A stretch of 64,000 bases of DNA from Soonwooa sp032078105 (GTDB lineage: Bacteria; Bacteroidota; Bacteroidia; Flavobacteriales; Weeksellaceae): NCBI GenBank assembly GCA_046269235.1, contig JBJZOS010000001.1, positions 124,001 through 188,000 of the forward strand, written 5' to 3'. The notes under the pieces are model-generated. The model ran no database searches, was not told the origin of the DNA, and was given only the letters and a program-made list of their open reading frames with translations. Positions 25,915-34,540 of this stretch are shown here, one piece after another. How positions within the stretch are numbered: position 1 is the stretch's first letter; each line of letters begins with the position of its first letter. The translations under genes and the position numbers were made by a program.

Positions 25915-26363
25915 TGCTCAAATTTTCGTTTTTCTTAATTTTTGTCTGTTTTTGATTTAAGTTATTGTAAATCAATGTTTTATTTGTTTTAAATGTTTGT
26001 AAATTTTAATATTTTAAAGTATTGATTGGTATTTGATATTATTTTTACGAATTTGATAAAGTTTTCATCTGTTTTAATTTTTGAATTTTTTATAAAACCG
26101 CTTTAGATTTAATATATGTTCAAAATTATGAAATTCATAATAAATATTAAAAAGCCTTATTTACCAATGCTTTAAGTAGTTTTTAAGCTTTTTGTAATAT
26201 TAGATTTTCTTTTAAAAATTAACAAAATCAAGATAAAATTAACATTCTTTAACAATCTTTGAAAATGACTGTAAATAAAAGACTTAGAGCTTGTGTTAAT
26301 TTAATTTTAACATAATTTTAAGACTTGTGGCTGTCGAATTTGCGGGTTGAAGTCATTTCGAGA
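25915..26363. other. AT-rich gap before the RlpA-like gene
   Basis: About 450 nt of very AT-rich DNA with no convincing ORF on either strand. It holds several TTAACA-like elements (about 26217-26258) near the RlpA-like gene's promoter; no RNA gene or riboswitch was recognised. Confidence 0.6.
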
Positions 26364-26371
26364 TAACTTTG
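26339..26371 (+). promoter_or_regulatory. Promoter of the RlpA-like gene (-33 and -7)
   Basis: TTTG (26339-26342) and TAACTTTG (26364-26371) are separated by 21 nt, close to the flavobacterial TTTG/TAnnTTTG consensus. The start codon is 23 nt downstream of the -7 box. Confidence 0.6.
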
Positions 26372-26393
26372 CGGAGTCAAAACAAATAAAATA

Positions 26394-26777
26394 ATGTTCA
26401 ACATGATGAAAAGATTCATTCTAGTAATCATAATGATGATTTCAACACTTGGTATTTTCTCTTTTACATACAAGAGTGATGCCACAGATGCTAAAACAAG
26501 TTTTGCATCGTACTACCACGATAAGTTTGAAGGTAGAAAAACAGCAAGCGGTGAGATTTTCGATAACGATGAGCTTACAGCTGCTAACAGAACGATCCCG
26601 TTTGGGACAAAGGTGAAAATTACGAATCTTCGTAATGGTAAAAGCGTAGTGGTAAGAATTAATGATAGAGGTCCTTTTACAAAAGGTAGAGCGTTTGATA
26701 TGTCGAGAGCAGCCTTTGAAGAGATTGGTAGCCTATCAGCAGGTCATCTTCCAATCGAATATGAAATTGTCGATTAA
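26394..26777 (+). CDS. RlpA-family septal-ring protein (double-psi beta-barrel)
   Basis: A 127-residue exported protein: a signal peptide with a hydrophobic core (LVIIMMISTLGIFSF), then one RlpA-like DPBB domain. Family motifs are ASYYHDKFEGRKTASGEIF, LTAANRTIPFGTKVKITNLRNGKSVVVRINDRGPF and GRAFDMSRAAFEEI. The DRGPF and AFDMS segments hold the conserved Asp residues. In other bacteria RlpA is a lytic transglycosylase or septal peptidoglycan-binding protein; here there is no SPOR domain, so it is the short form. It is closed by a hairpin terminator. Confidence 0.9.
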   Translation: MFNMMKRFILVIIMMISTLGIFSFTYKSDATDAKTSFASYYHDKFEGRKTASGEIFDNDELTAANRTIPFGTKVKITNLRNGKSVVVRINDRGPFTKGRAFDMSRAAFEEIGSLSAGHLPIEYEIVD

Positions 26778-26800
26778 GATTAAAAATTTTAGTTAGTAAG

Positions 26801-26840
26801 AAAAAGCATCTATAACAACTTGGTTATGGATGCTTTTTCT
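26801..26840 (+). terminator. Terminator of the RlpA-like gene
   Basis: Arms AAAAAGCATC and GATGCTTTTT plus an inner ATAAC/GTTAT pairing form a long hairpin. The promoter of the next small gene overlaps its T-rich end, so a terminator and a promoter are nested. Confidence 0.75.
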
Positions 26841-26847
26841 ATTTTTG
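26820..26847 (+). promoter_or_regulatory. Promoter of the small gene at 26862
   Basis: TTG (26820-26822) and TATTTTTG (26840-26847) are 17 nt apart and fit the flavobacterial consensus. The ATG at 26862 is 14 nt after the -7 box, which supports that start over the upstream in-frame TTG at 26820. Confidence 0.5.
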
Positions 26848-26861
26848 CTAAAAATTATCAA

Positions 26862-27074
26862 ATGTTCAGTATCGAAGACGAGTTTCAAGAATTCAAACAA
26901 GAATTAGAAAAATTGGGTATCAATGTTATTAAAATCCAAAAAGTAGGTAATGCTAGTATGTCTTTTCATGAAGTCACTTACAAATCGCCACGTTACGACG
27001 AAGAAAAAAAAGTTTTTGTAGAACGTCACAAACTTGACGAACTTTTAAACGATTTTAAAAAAGCTTATTCCTAA
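26862..27074 (+). CDS. Small conserved-looking protein, function unknown
   Basis: A 70-residue cytoplasmic protein starting MFSIEDEFQEFKQELEKLGIN. The frame is open back to a TTG at 26820, but that part lies inside the previous gene's terminator and this gene's own promoter, so the ATG at 26862 is chosen. The sequence is charged, with a predicted helix at each end (residues ~4-18 and ~50-68) and a short beta-like centre (VIKIQKVGNASMSFHEVTYKSP). No domain is recognised. It is monocistronic and followed by a decayed region. Confidence 0.6.
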   Translation: MFSIEDEFQEFKQELEKLGINVIKIQKVGNASMSFHEVTYKSPRYDEEKKVFVERHKLDELLNDFKKAYS

Positions 27075-27199
27075 ATCGTGATTTTGTTTTAATAAGGGTA
27101 TATTTTTGAATGCCATTCACCTTTTCAAATCCAGCAATAGCTCTACCTCTTGATAGGTGGTTTTCCACATTTTTTTCATCTTTATTACATCTAAAATTT

Positions 27200-27650
27200 A
27201 TAAGAAACTAATATTTCTATCCGTAAAGTAAAAGTCTTTTAAAAGCACAGATCGATAGTAATGTCGGGAAATCTCAAAAATGATTTGCGCGTAATCATCA
27301 ATGCTTAAAACCGCCGATTTGCGATTCCAATATTGAGCTGGGATTTGTAATCTTATTCTTGCGCCAAGTCAGAAAGGATTTTATTAAGTTATTTTCTGGT
27401 TGATAAGGCATTTGCACCGCCAATTGTCCAGCTTTATTTACTTTAGAAATAATTTTCGGAAACAACTATTGATGGTTGCCCGACCATTGTAAAGGAGCAT
27501 TAGACGTTTGTTCGCCTGTGCCACAACCCAAAGCGATGCCGGTCATCTTATATTGATCTTCAGTTAGATCCATCAAGTCAAAAAAAGGAAGATATCTAAT
27601 ATTTTTGAACTGATTATAAACGTCAGGATTCCAAGGATTTTTTTTAATTA
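27200..27650 (-). pseudogene. tam: Decayed trans-aconitate 2-methyltransferase-like gene (tam)
   Basis: Reading the minus strand from about 27640 gives WNPDVYNQFKNIRYLPFFDLM, then the SAM-binding ALGCGTGEQT, joined directly to SNAPLQWSGNHQ. In intact Tam-like proteins about 50 residues separate these two parts, so an internal deletion is likely. An in-frame TAG at 27466-27468 follows, then LFPKIISKVNKAGQLAVQMPYQPEN, a stop, and a further piece in another frame (YWNRKSAVLSIDDYAQIIF). Order and motifs match the Tam SAM-dependent methyltransferase family as I know it. It explains most of the otherwise empty stretch 27075-27752. With a deletion, a nonsense codon and a frame change it cannot encode a working enzyme. 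Confidence 0.8.
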
Positions 27651-27752
27651 AACAAAGGATAAAAGATGGACAATCATAAATTTGTTTTAAACTTTATTAA
27701 ATTTATAAAGAATTGCTGACTTTTACCGACATTTGTTCTGTAAATTTCAAGT

Positions 27753-29006
27753 ATGAAAAACGCCATTCTCATCACCATCGGCGATGAAATCCTTTCTGGA
27801 AACACCATTGATACTAATTCTAACTTTATTGCAAAAGAACTAAAATCCATCGGCATTTCTGTGAAACAAATTTTCACGATTTCAGATGAAATTGAGGTCA
27901 TTAAATCGACTTTGAGAGAGGCTTTTGATTTGGGTGATTTGGTGATAACAACAGGCGGTTTAGGACCGACCAGAGATGATAAAACCAAGAAAGCTTTTTT
28001 GGAATTTTTCGATGATGAATTAATTTCGGATGAAAAAACATTCAAGCATTTGTCAGATTATTTGATTTCCCGAAATCGACAAGATCTGTTGGCGTTAAAT
28101 AAAAGTCAAGCCGATGTATTGTCGAAAGCTGTGGTTTTTCAGAATGATTTCGGAACGGCGCCTTGTCAGATGCTTAAGCGAAACGGGAAATTAGTTTTCT
28201 CGTTGCCAGGCGTTCCTTATGAAGTAAAACCCTTGATAAAAGATAAAATTCTTCCTTATTTAAAAGAAAAATTCGAGCTCGATTCTATTTTTACAAGAAT
28301 TGTTTCAGTAGTCAACGTTCCAGAAAGTATTTTGGCTGAACGAATCGCAAATTGGGAAGATCATTTGCCATCGCACATTTCGTTATCTTATTTACCAGTT
28401 GGCAACCGCGTGAAATTAAGAATAACCGCTTTTGGAAAAGATTTTTCGCAATTAGAAAACGATGTTGAAACGCAAATCCATTCTTTGTTAAAAATTATTG
28501 GTGAAAATGTCATTGCAACTTACGAAGATAAAATCGAGAAGATTTTAGGCGAAATTCTAACCGAGCGAAAACTTAGTATTTCAACAACCGAAAGTTGTAC
28601 TGGTGGCGAAATTTCAAAATTGATAACATCGGTTTCTGGAAGTTCTCAGTATTTTCTGGGAGGGATTGTAACCTATGCAACCCAAAAGAAAATCGATATT
28701 TTAAAAGTTTCTAAGGAAAGCGTAGCCAAGCACAGCGTTGTAAGTGAAGAAGTCGCTCTAGAAATGGCTCGTGGTGGACAGAAGCTATTTGGGACAGATA
28801 TTTGTCTTTCTACGACTGGCGTTGCGGGGCCAAGCAAAGGTGAAGATGGGAAAGATATTGGGACGGTTTTTTATTCAATTAGAATTAATGATGTCGAGAA
28901 AGTTTCGCATTTGTATTTGCCTTATATGGAGCGAACAGATTTTATGAATTTTGTTGCACAGCGCATTTTGCAAGATTTAGTGGCGATGTTGGTGCAGAAT
29001 CATTGA
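27753..29006 (+). CDS. cinA: CinA-family protein (nicotinamide-nucleotide amidohydrolase type)
   Basis: A 417-residue two-domain protein of standard length. The N-terminal MoaB/MoCF-like domain shows ITIGDEILSGNTIDTNSNFIA, TTGGLGPTRDDKT and SLPGVPYEVKPL. The C-terminal CinA (PncC-type) domain shows TTESCTGGEISKLITSVSGSSQYFLGGIVTYA and TTGVAGPSKGEDGKDIGTV. The family hydrolyses NMN to recycle NAD and/or acts as an ADP-ribose pyrophosphatase. Gene order gives no more detail: it stands between a decayed gene and a lipoprotein group. Confidence 0.93.
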   Translation: MKNAILITIGDEILSGNTIDTNSNFIAKELKSIGISVKQIFTISDEIEVIKSTLREAFDLGDLVITTGGLGPTRDDKTKKAFLEFFDDELISDEKTFKHLSDYLISRNRQDLLALNKSQADVLSKAVVFQNDFGTAPCQMLKRNGKLVFSLPGVPYEVKPLIKDKILPYLKEKFELDSIFTRIVSVVNVPESILAERIANWEDHLPSHISLSYLPVGNRVKLRITAFGKDFSQLENDVETQIHSLLKIIGENVIATYEDKIEKILGEILTERKLSISTTESCTGGEISKLITSVSGSSQYFLGGIVTYATQKKIDILKVSKESVAKHSVVSEEVALEMARGGQKLFGTDICLSTTGVAGPSKGEDGKDIGTVFYSIRINDVEKVSHLYLPYMERTDFMNFVAQRILQDLVAMLVQNH

Positions 29007-29049
29007 TATTTCTCATCGTCCAAGATTCTTCGTTAAATTTTATCTTTTG

Positions 29050-29057
29050 TAGCTTTG
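29050..29057 (+). promoter_or_regulatory. Possible -7 box before the YHS lipoprotein
   Basis: TAGCTTTG fits TAnnTTTG and lies 20 nt before the ATG. No TTTG -33 partner was found. Confidence 0.35.
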
Positions 29058-29077
29058 ATAGGTTTTAATATTTAATC

Positions 29078-29341
29078 ATGAAAAATGTAATTTTAATTGG
29101 AGCAGTCGCTTTTGCTTTGGTTTCTTGTGAAAAGAAAAATCTTGAAGTTAAACAGGCTTCCGAAATGGAATCTGGACTTAAAATCTCGACAAAAGTGGTA
29201 AATGAAGAAGATCCTATTTGTCACATGAAAACCTCTGATCATCTTAGCGATACCTTGACTTATAAAGGCCAGGTTTATGGTTTTTGCAGTTCGATGTGTA
29301 AAGATGAATTCAAAAAAAATCCTGATTCTTATTTAAAATAA
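29078..29341 (+). CDS. YHS-domain lipoprotein
   Basis: An 87-residue lipoprotein. The signal ends at the lipobox ALVSC (Cys17). The C-terminal half is a YHS-type domain with EDPICHMKTSDHLSDTLTYKGQVYGFCSSMCKDEF, whose Cys/His residues usually bind metal, often copper. It ends 1 nt before the SCO-family gene, so the two are probably cotranscribed. Together they suggest a periplasmic copper-handling pair, which is an inference from neighbours. Confidence 0.85.
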   Translation: MKNVILIGAVAFALVSCEKKNLEVKQASEMESGLKISTKVVNEEDPICHMKTSDHLSDTLTYKGQVYGFCSSMCKDEFKKNPDSYLK

Positions 29342-29342
29342 A

Positions 29343-30026
29343 ATGTCAGCATCCGAAAATATCCCAACTTCAAAATCAAAGAAAATAGGGATTCCCGTTT
29401 TGGTAATTCTGTTGATTGCTGCGTTGGTTTTTGGTGTTCGACAATACATGAATTCGTCGCTTTTTACAGTGATGAAAGTCCCAGAATTTTCTTTAAAAAA
29501 TCAAAATGACAGAACGATTACCAACAAAGACATGCTGGGGAAAGTCTATTTGGTGGAGTTTTTCTTTAGTCGTTGTCCAACGATTTGCCCTGTGATGAAT
29601 AATAATATGCGTCACATCGAAGAAGAAATCAACGATCCAAATTTTGGAATAATCTCCATAAGTATCGATCCAGAAAACGATACACCCGAAATTCTGAAAG
29701 AACACGCAAAAAAAATTGGTGCTAGATCGCCAAATTGGCATTTTTTGACAGGTGACAGAAATTATATTGGGGACATTGCAAAGAAATTTGATATTTACGT
29801 GGGAGATCAAAAAGATAAAGCGGAAAGTCTAAACCATAGCGGAGAAATTGCTTTGGTAGATAAAGATGGAAACATCCGTTGTCGTTTTGGGAAAGATGGC
29901 ATGCCGATTTTGTATTATTCTGGACTTAATTACGTCGATGAAGCGGGAACTAAAACCAGTTTGGTGGGAAAATATCATCCCGACCGCGAAATTTTGATTG
30001 AAGACATCAAAAAACTTCTAAAATAG
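29343..30026 (+). CDS. SCO-family copper chaperone/thioredoxin-like protein
   Basis: A 227-residue membrane-anchored protein: one N-terminal helix (GIPVLVILLIAALVFGV) and a periplasmic thioredoxin-fold SCO1/SenC domain. The copper-binding FFSRCPTICPVM holds the CxxxC pair and LNHSGEIALVD the conserved His. SCO proteins deliver copper to cytochrome oxidase or act as disulfide reductases. It follows the YHS lipoprotein with 1 nt between. No oxidase genes are in the window. Confidence 0.92.
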   Translation: MSASENIPTSKSKKIGIPVLVILLIAALVFGVRQYMNSSLFTVMKVPEFSLKNQNDRTITNKDMLGKVYLVEFFFSRCPTICPVMNNNMRHIEEEINDPNFGIISISIDPENDTPEILKEHAKKIGARSPNWHFLTGDRNYIGDIAKKFDIYVGDQKDKAESLNHSGEIALVDKDGNIRCRFGKDGMPILYYSGLNYVDEAGTKTSLVGKYHPDREILIEDIKKLLK

Positions 30027-30116
30027 GTGTTAATTATTGTTAATGCTACTTTGTCAAAGGCATGAATAAAGTATCTTTAAGACAATTAAGTTAATGTTTA
30101 ATCGAAAATTTTAAAA

Positions 30117-30785
30117 ATGAAAGTATTAAAAATAGCAGCTGTCGGTTTCTTGATGGCTTCGAGTTTTATGTCAGCACAGTTTAAACAATCTACACTTCCT
30201 TATGCGTATAATGCGCTAGAAGCTGCCGTCGATGCAAAAACTATGGAAATTCATTACAGCAAACATGCGGCGGGATATACCGCAAACCTTAACAAAGCAA
30301 TTGCGGGAACGCCGATGGAAAAGGAAAGTCTTTTCACTATTCTTTCTCATATTTCTAAAGAATCGCCTGCGGTAAGAAATAATGCTGGTGGACATTATAA
30401 CCACGAGTTATTCTGGACGGTTTTAACACCTAAAAAAGACACAAAAGCGTCTGCAAAATTAGCCAAAGCAATTACAGATAATTTTGGAAGTATGGAGGCT
30501 TTCAAAGAGAAAATTGCAAAAGCTGCGGCTGACAGATTTGGTTCTGGATGGGCTTGGTTAATCGTAACACCAGATAAAAAATTAGCTATTACCTCAACTG
30601 CAAATCAAGATAATCCGTTGATGGATGTGGCAGAAGTTAAAGGAACACCTATTTTTGGAATTGATGTTTGGGAACACGCTTATTATTTAAAATATCAAAA
30701 CAAACGGGCAGATTATTTATCGGCTTTATGGAGCGTTGTTAATTGGGATGAAATCTCAAAACGTTACGATCTAGCAATTAAATAA
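30117..30785 (+). CDS. Exported Fe/Mn superoxide dismutase
   Basis: A 222-residue SOD with an N-terminal signal peptide (KIAAVGFLMASSFMSAQ), so it acts outside the cytoplasm. The catalytic domain begins KQSTLPYAYNALEAAVDAKTMEIHYSKHAAGY. Metal ligands are the first His of IHYSKH, His in NHELFW, and Asp/His in GIDVWEHAYYLKYQN. It converts superoxide to oxygen and peroxide. Fe versus Mn cannot be fixed reliably from sequence. It lies 90 nt after the SCO gene, and is followed by a terminator. Confidence 0.93.
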   Translation: MKVLKIAAVGFLMASSFMSAQFKQSTLPYAYNALEAAVDAKTMEIHYSKHAAGYTANLNKAIAGTPMEKESLFTILSHISKESPAVRNNAGGHYNHELFWTVLTPKKDTKASAKLAKAITDNFGSMEAFKEKIAKAAADRFGSGWAWLIVTPDKKLAITSTANQDNPLMDVAEVKGTPIFGIDVWEHAYYLKYQNKRADYLSALWSVVNWDEISKRYDLAIK

Positions 30786-30808
30786 TTTTTTTTACGATAG
30801 AACAATAG

Positions 30809-30840
30809 CTCGCTTTTCGATTTTGAGAAGCGAGTTTTTT
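30809..30840 (+). terminator. Superoxide dismutase terminator
   Basis: Arms CTCGCTTTTC and GAGAAGCGAG (one G-T pair) with a T tract. Confidence 0.8.
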
Positions 30841-30928
30841 AGTGAAATTTTATTTTATTTTAACTTCAAATTAAATGGTTTTTCATGGTTCTTGTAAATC
30901 TCTACACATCAAAAATTAACAGGAAGCT

Positions 30929-31925
30929 GTGGGAAAATCAAGACAAATTTTTCAAACGCAAAATGCAAAACGGTGGAGACGTGTAAAGTGGAGTAGTCGC
31001 CTCATTGTCTTCTATGTCGCGCTGCTTTTTGGGGCTTTAGCGCTAATGATGAGGTTAGACAAAAATCCTCAGCTTCCTTTTCATGAAGATTTCAAAGCTG
31101 TAATTCCGGCAAATAAAACTTTTTTTCAAGAGAACAAAATTTCTAAAGAATATCACGGTTTTAGAGGTTTTATTCCTGACAAAGAGATGAATACTACTGA
31201 AGACAAAATCACGCAAGCCTGAGAAGATCGTCTAAAAAATCAAAGCAAAAATTGGTGTCAATTTCCTGCGGGAATTTTTTCGGCGTTCCATATAGCGTGG
31301 GGTTCGCAATCTGTGATGTCTTTAGAAAGAAATATCAATCACCTAAATCTGGTCTTTCCAGAATGGTTTTTTACCGATTCTAAAAAGGGCGATTTAAAAA
31401 CCTAAAAGTATTCCGAAGGTTACGAAATCATCAAAAGAACAGATGTCGCTGCGATACCAATTCTAAATAACAATTCCAATCAGGAATTCCATGAAGAAGG
31501 GATTGGGAAGATGTTGGGTGATTCTGCAAAACCTATGACTTTAATGGATAAAGTGGCGAGTCAATGTGTAAAAAATAATTTCAAAGGGATCAACATCGAT
31601 TATTTTTGAAGATTTAAATCTTAATTCAGACCAAGTTTTGGTGAACTTTATGAAAGATTGAAGCACGGTTTTCAAGAAAAATAATCTCCTCATTACGATG
31701 GATATGATGACGGATAATGCCGATTATAACATTCAAAAACTCGATCCTTATGTAGATTATTTTGTGTTGATGGCCTACGATGAATATTCTGCGGATAGCG
31801 ATGCTGGGCCTATCTCTTCACAAAAATGGATTTGAGGTCAAACCGACAAAATGATTAAAAAAACAAGTCCTCAAAAAGTGATTTTGAAACGTGGGGCTTC
31901 CTAAGACGAACCGAAAACTTAAAAG
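30929..31925 (+). pseudogene. Decayed GH18-type glycosidase N-terminal half (polysaccharide deacetylase/GT2 fusion family)
   Basis: The first frame (GTG at 30929) encodes an intracellular start, one membrane helix (LIVFYVALLFGALALMM) and FHEDFKAVIP...EYHGFRGFIP, then stops at TGA 31220. Translation continues in frame as PAGIFSAFHIAWGSQSVMSLERNINHLNLVFPEWFF to TAA 31403, then DVAAIPILNNNSNQEF and FKGINIDYF. After a frame change near 31605 it reads EDLNLNSDQ, ITMDMMTDNADYN and YVDYFVLMAYDEYSADSDAGPISSQKW. The NID..ED and MAYDEY segments are GH18-barrel motifs seen in large Bacteroidetes GH18/deacetylase/GT2 proteins. The deacetylase and GT parts are missing. At least five stops and a frameshift make it non-functional. 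Confidence 0.82.
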
Positions 31926-32052
31926 ATATTGTCACTAATCCGCGATAGAATTTTAACATAAAACAATTTTAGTGTTGCAAAATTTTAATTGACTTCATGA
32001 CATTATCTTTTGTTTATTCCTTTTTTTAAAACAAAGAAATATTAAAAAAAAA

Positions 32053-32060
32053 TATATTTG
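32053..32060 (+). promoter_or_regulatory. -7 box for the M13 peptidase gene
   Basis: TATATTTG fits TAnnTTTG, 52 nt before the ATG at 32113. Confidence 0.4.
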
Positions 32061-32112
32061 ATAACGTAACAAAAACAAAATTCTCACGACGTATTTGAAC
32101 AAATTGTATCAA

Positions 32113-34212
32113 ATGAAAAAACTCAATATTGGAATTCTAGCTTTTTCGGGTTTAGTATTTCTTAATTCTTGTGGTTCTACAAAGACTGCTGCAACTAAAA
32201 CAGAAAGTATAACTACAACTGTAACAGAGGTGAAAACAACGCCAACAACACCAAAAGAGAATGGACTTGACATTAGCCTAATGGACAAATCTGTTCGTCC
32301 TCAAGATGACTTTTACAACTACGTTAGTGGAACTTGGATGAAAACTGCCAAAATCCCTGCAGATAAGCCAACTTGGGGAAGTTTTAACAAACTTGCTGAA
32401 GATACGGACAACAACTCTATGACTATTTTGAATTCGCTTTTAAAAGATAAATTTGCACCGGGTACCGAAGGTAAAAAAATCCAAGACCTTTATGGCACTT
32501 ACATGGATATGGATAAGCGTAATGCTGACGGTATTAAGCCAATCCAAGCGAACCTGGATAAAATTGATTCTATCAAAAATATGGCAGATCTACAGTCTTA
32601 CTTGATATCTGTAACTAAAGATGGCGAAAATACACTTTATGGTTGGGGTATCGATGCTGATCTTAAAGACTCTAAAATGAATGCTGTATATCTAGGTGAC
32701 GCTTCATTAGGATTGGGAAGAGACTACTATCAAAAAGTTAATGAAAAAAATACTGAAACAATTGCAGAGTATGAAAAATATGTAGCTTCGATGCTAGATG
32801 TTTTGGGATATAAAAACTCCGCAACTACGGCGAAAAGTATTGTCGCTTTTGAAAAGCAAATTGCAAATACCTATTTAACTAACGAGCAGATTCGTGATGC
32901 AACTTTGCAATATAATCCAAAAACAATGGCTCAGCTGAAGTCATTAGTTAAAAATGTTGACCTTCCGGCTTATCTTAAAAGTGTGGGCGTTAACACCGAT
33001 AAAGCTATAATTGGAGAAATTGGCTATTACAAAAATTTTGATAAATTATTTAATGCTAAAAATCTTCCGCTAGTTAAAGATTATCTTAAGTTCCATATGA
33101 TTAATGGTAGTGCAAGTTATTTAACTAAAGATTTGGACGAAAAACGTTTCGCCTTTTATGGTAAATATCTAAGTGGACAACAAGAGCAAAGAGCGCTTAA
33201 CAAGAGAGGTTATCAATTAATTAACGGCGTATTAGGTGAAGCTTTTGGTAAATTGTATGTTGAAAAATATTTTCCAGCGTCTGCAAAAGCGCAAATGGTG
33301 GAACTTATTGATTATTTAAAGAAAAGTTTTGCAGTACACATCAACGATCTTAAATGGATGTCATCAACAACTAAAGTAAAAGCTTTAGAGAAGTTAAATA
33401 AATTCACGGTTAAAGTAGCTTATCCTGATAAGTGGAAAGATTATTCTAAACTAGATATTCTTGCTGGTGCGCAAGGAGGAACCTTGTATAGCAACTTACA
33501 AAATGTAACAGAGTGGCAATATCAAAGAGATTTAGACAAAATTGGAAAACCAGTTGATAAGTCAGAGTGGGGGATGACGCCACAAACGGTGAACGCCTAC
33601 TATAACCCATTGAACAACGAAATCGTTTTCCCAGCGGCTATTCTTCAACCGCCTTTCTTCAATCCTAATGCCGATGCTGCCGTTAACTTCGGTGGAATTG
33701 GAGCGGTTATCGGTCACGAGATGACGCACGGATTCGATGATTCTGGAGCACAATTCGATGCTGATGGTAACTTAGTAGACTGGTGGACGCCAGAAGATAA
33801 AGCTAACTTTGAGAAAGCTACAAAATCTCTAGCGGCACAATTTGATAAATATGAGCCAGTGAAGGGTACTTTCGTAAACGGAACCTTCACAAATGGTGAA
33901 AACATCGCCGATCTAGGAGGGGTTAATATCGCTTTCGATGCTTTGCAAATGTATCTTAAAGATAAAGGAAATCCTGGTAAAATAAGTGATTTCACGCAAG
34001 ATCAAAGATTCTTCTTGAGCTGGGCAACCGTTTGGAGAACTTTATCTAGCGAGAAGTATATGATTAACCAAGTTAAAACAGATCCGCACTCTCCAGGATA
34101 TTTCAGAAGTTTTGGACCTTTGGTTAATACCGATGCGTTCTACAAAGCTTTTGATGTTAAAGAAGGTGATAAGCTTTATAAAAAACCAGAAGAAAGAATT
34201 AGAATTTGGTAA
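32113..34212 (+). CDS. M13-family (neprilysin-like) metallopeptidase, lipoprotein
   Basis: A 699-residue peptidase. The ATG at 32113 gives a lipoprotein signal ending LVFLNSC; an in-frame TTG at 32095 is not needed. A Thr/Lys-rich linker follows, then the M13 N-terminal helical domain (DDFYNYVSGTWMKTAKIPADKP). The catalytic domain has the zinc motif HEMTH (535-539), ENIADLGG with the third ligand Glu596, and the family's AYYNPLNNEIVFPAAILQPPFF. The C-terminus ends KPEERIRIW, the normal M13 end. It probably degrades peptides in the periplasm or at the outer membrane. Complete and intact. Confidence 0.94.
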   Translation: MKKLNIGILAFSGLVFLNSCGSTKTAATKTESITTTVTEVKTTPTTPKENGLDISLMDKSVRPQDDFYNYVSGTWMKTAKIPADKPTWGSFNKLAEDTDNNSMTILNSLLKDKFAPGTEGKKIQDLYGTYMDMDKRNADGIKPIQANLDKIDSIKNMADLQSYLISVTKDGENTLYGWGIDADLKDSKMNAVYLGDASLGLGRDYYQKVNEKNTETIAEYEKYVASMLDVLGYKNSATTAKSIVAFEKQIANTYLTNEQIRDATLQYNPKTMAQLKSLVKNVDLPAYLKSVGVNTDKAIIGEIGYYKNFDKLFNAKNLPLVKDYLKFHMINGSASYLTKDLDEKRFAFYGKYLSGQQEQRALNKRGYQLINGVLGEAFGKLYVEKYFPASAKAQMVELIDYLKKSFAVHINDLKWMSSTTKVKALEKLNKFTVKVAYPDKWKDYSKLDILAGAQGGTLYSNLQNVTEWQYQRDLDKIGKPVDKSEWGMTPQTVNAYYNPLNNEIVFPAAILQPPFFNPNADAAVNFGGIGAVIGHEMTHGFDDSGAQFDADGNLVDWWTPEDKANFEKATKSLAAQFDKYEPVKGTFVNGTFTNGENIADLGGVNIAFDALQMYLKDKGNPGKISDFTQDQRFFLSWATVWRTLSSEKYMINQVKTDPHSPGYFRSFGPLVNTDAFYKAFDVKEGDKLYKKPEERIRIW

Positions 34213-34230
34213 TTCGGTCTTTTTATTAAT

Positions 34231-34262
34231 AAGAAAACCACTCTTTTTAGGGTGGTTTTCTT
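34231..34262 (+). terminator. M13 peptidase terminator
   Basis: Arms AAGAAAACCAC and GTGGTTTTCTT form a strong hairpin 19 nt after the stop; the tail is only weakly T-rich. Confidence 0.65.
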
Positions 34263-34490
34263 ATTGTGGATTGAAGATGTTTAATTATTTTAATTCAGAA
34301 ATTCAAAGACCTTAAAAATAGGTTGGTCGATATTGCATTAACAATTATACCACGTGTTATTAAAATATTTGTGCTTTAGGTTTTATATTTTAATATCCAC
34401 TCGGAAAGCATTTTTTTAATTTCTGAAAACTAAGAAAAAACGCGAAACCTCTTTTTCCTTCAATTCACAACTATTTTTAAAAATTAATTT

Positions 34491-34498
34491 TATCTTTG
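34491..34498 (+). promoter_or_regulatory. -7 box for the META lipoprotein gene
   Basis: TATCTTTG matches the consensus, 42 nt before the ATG. The preceding gap (34263-34490) shows no gene. Confidence 0.45.
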
Positions 34499-34540
34499 AA
34501 AAGAAAAGCAAGACATTGCTAATCATAAAAATTTAAAATT

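Noticed and set aside
26220..26310. TTAACA-rich leader as a structured RNA or riboswitch
   Set aside because: Too AT-rich for a stable fold and matches no riboswitch core that I recognise.
27085..27190. Short minus-strand frame reading SRGRAIAGFEKVNGIQKYTLIK
   Set aside because: It looks protein-like but has no family I can name and lies downstream of the decayed tam gene; it may be another remnant, but this is not strong enough to annotate.
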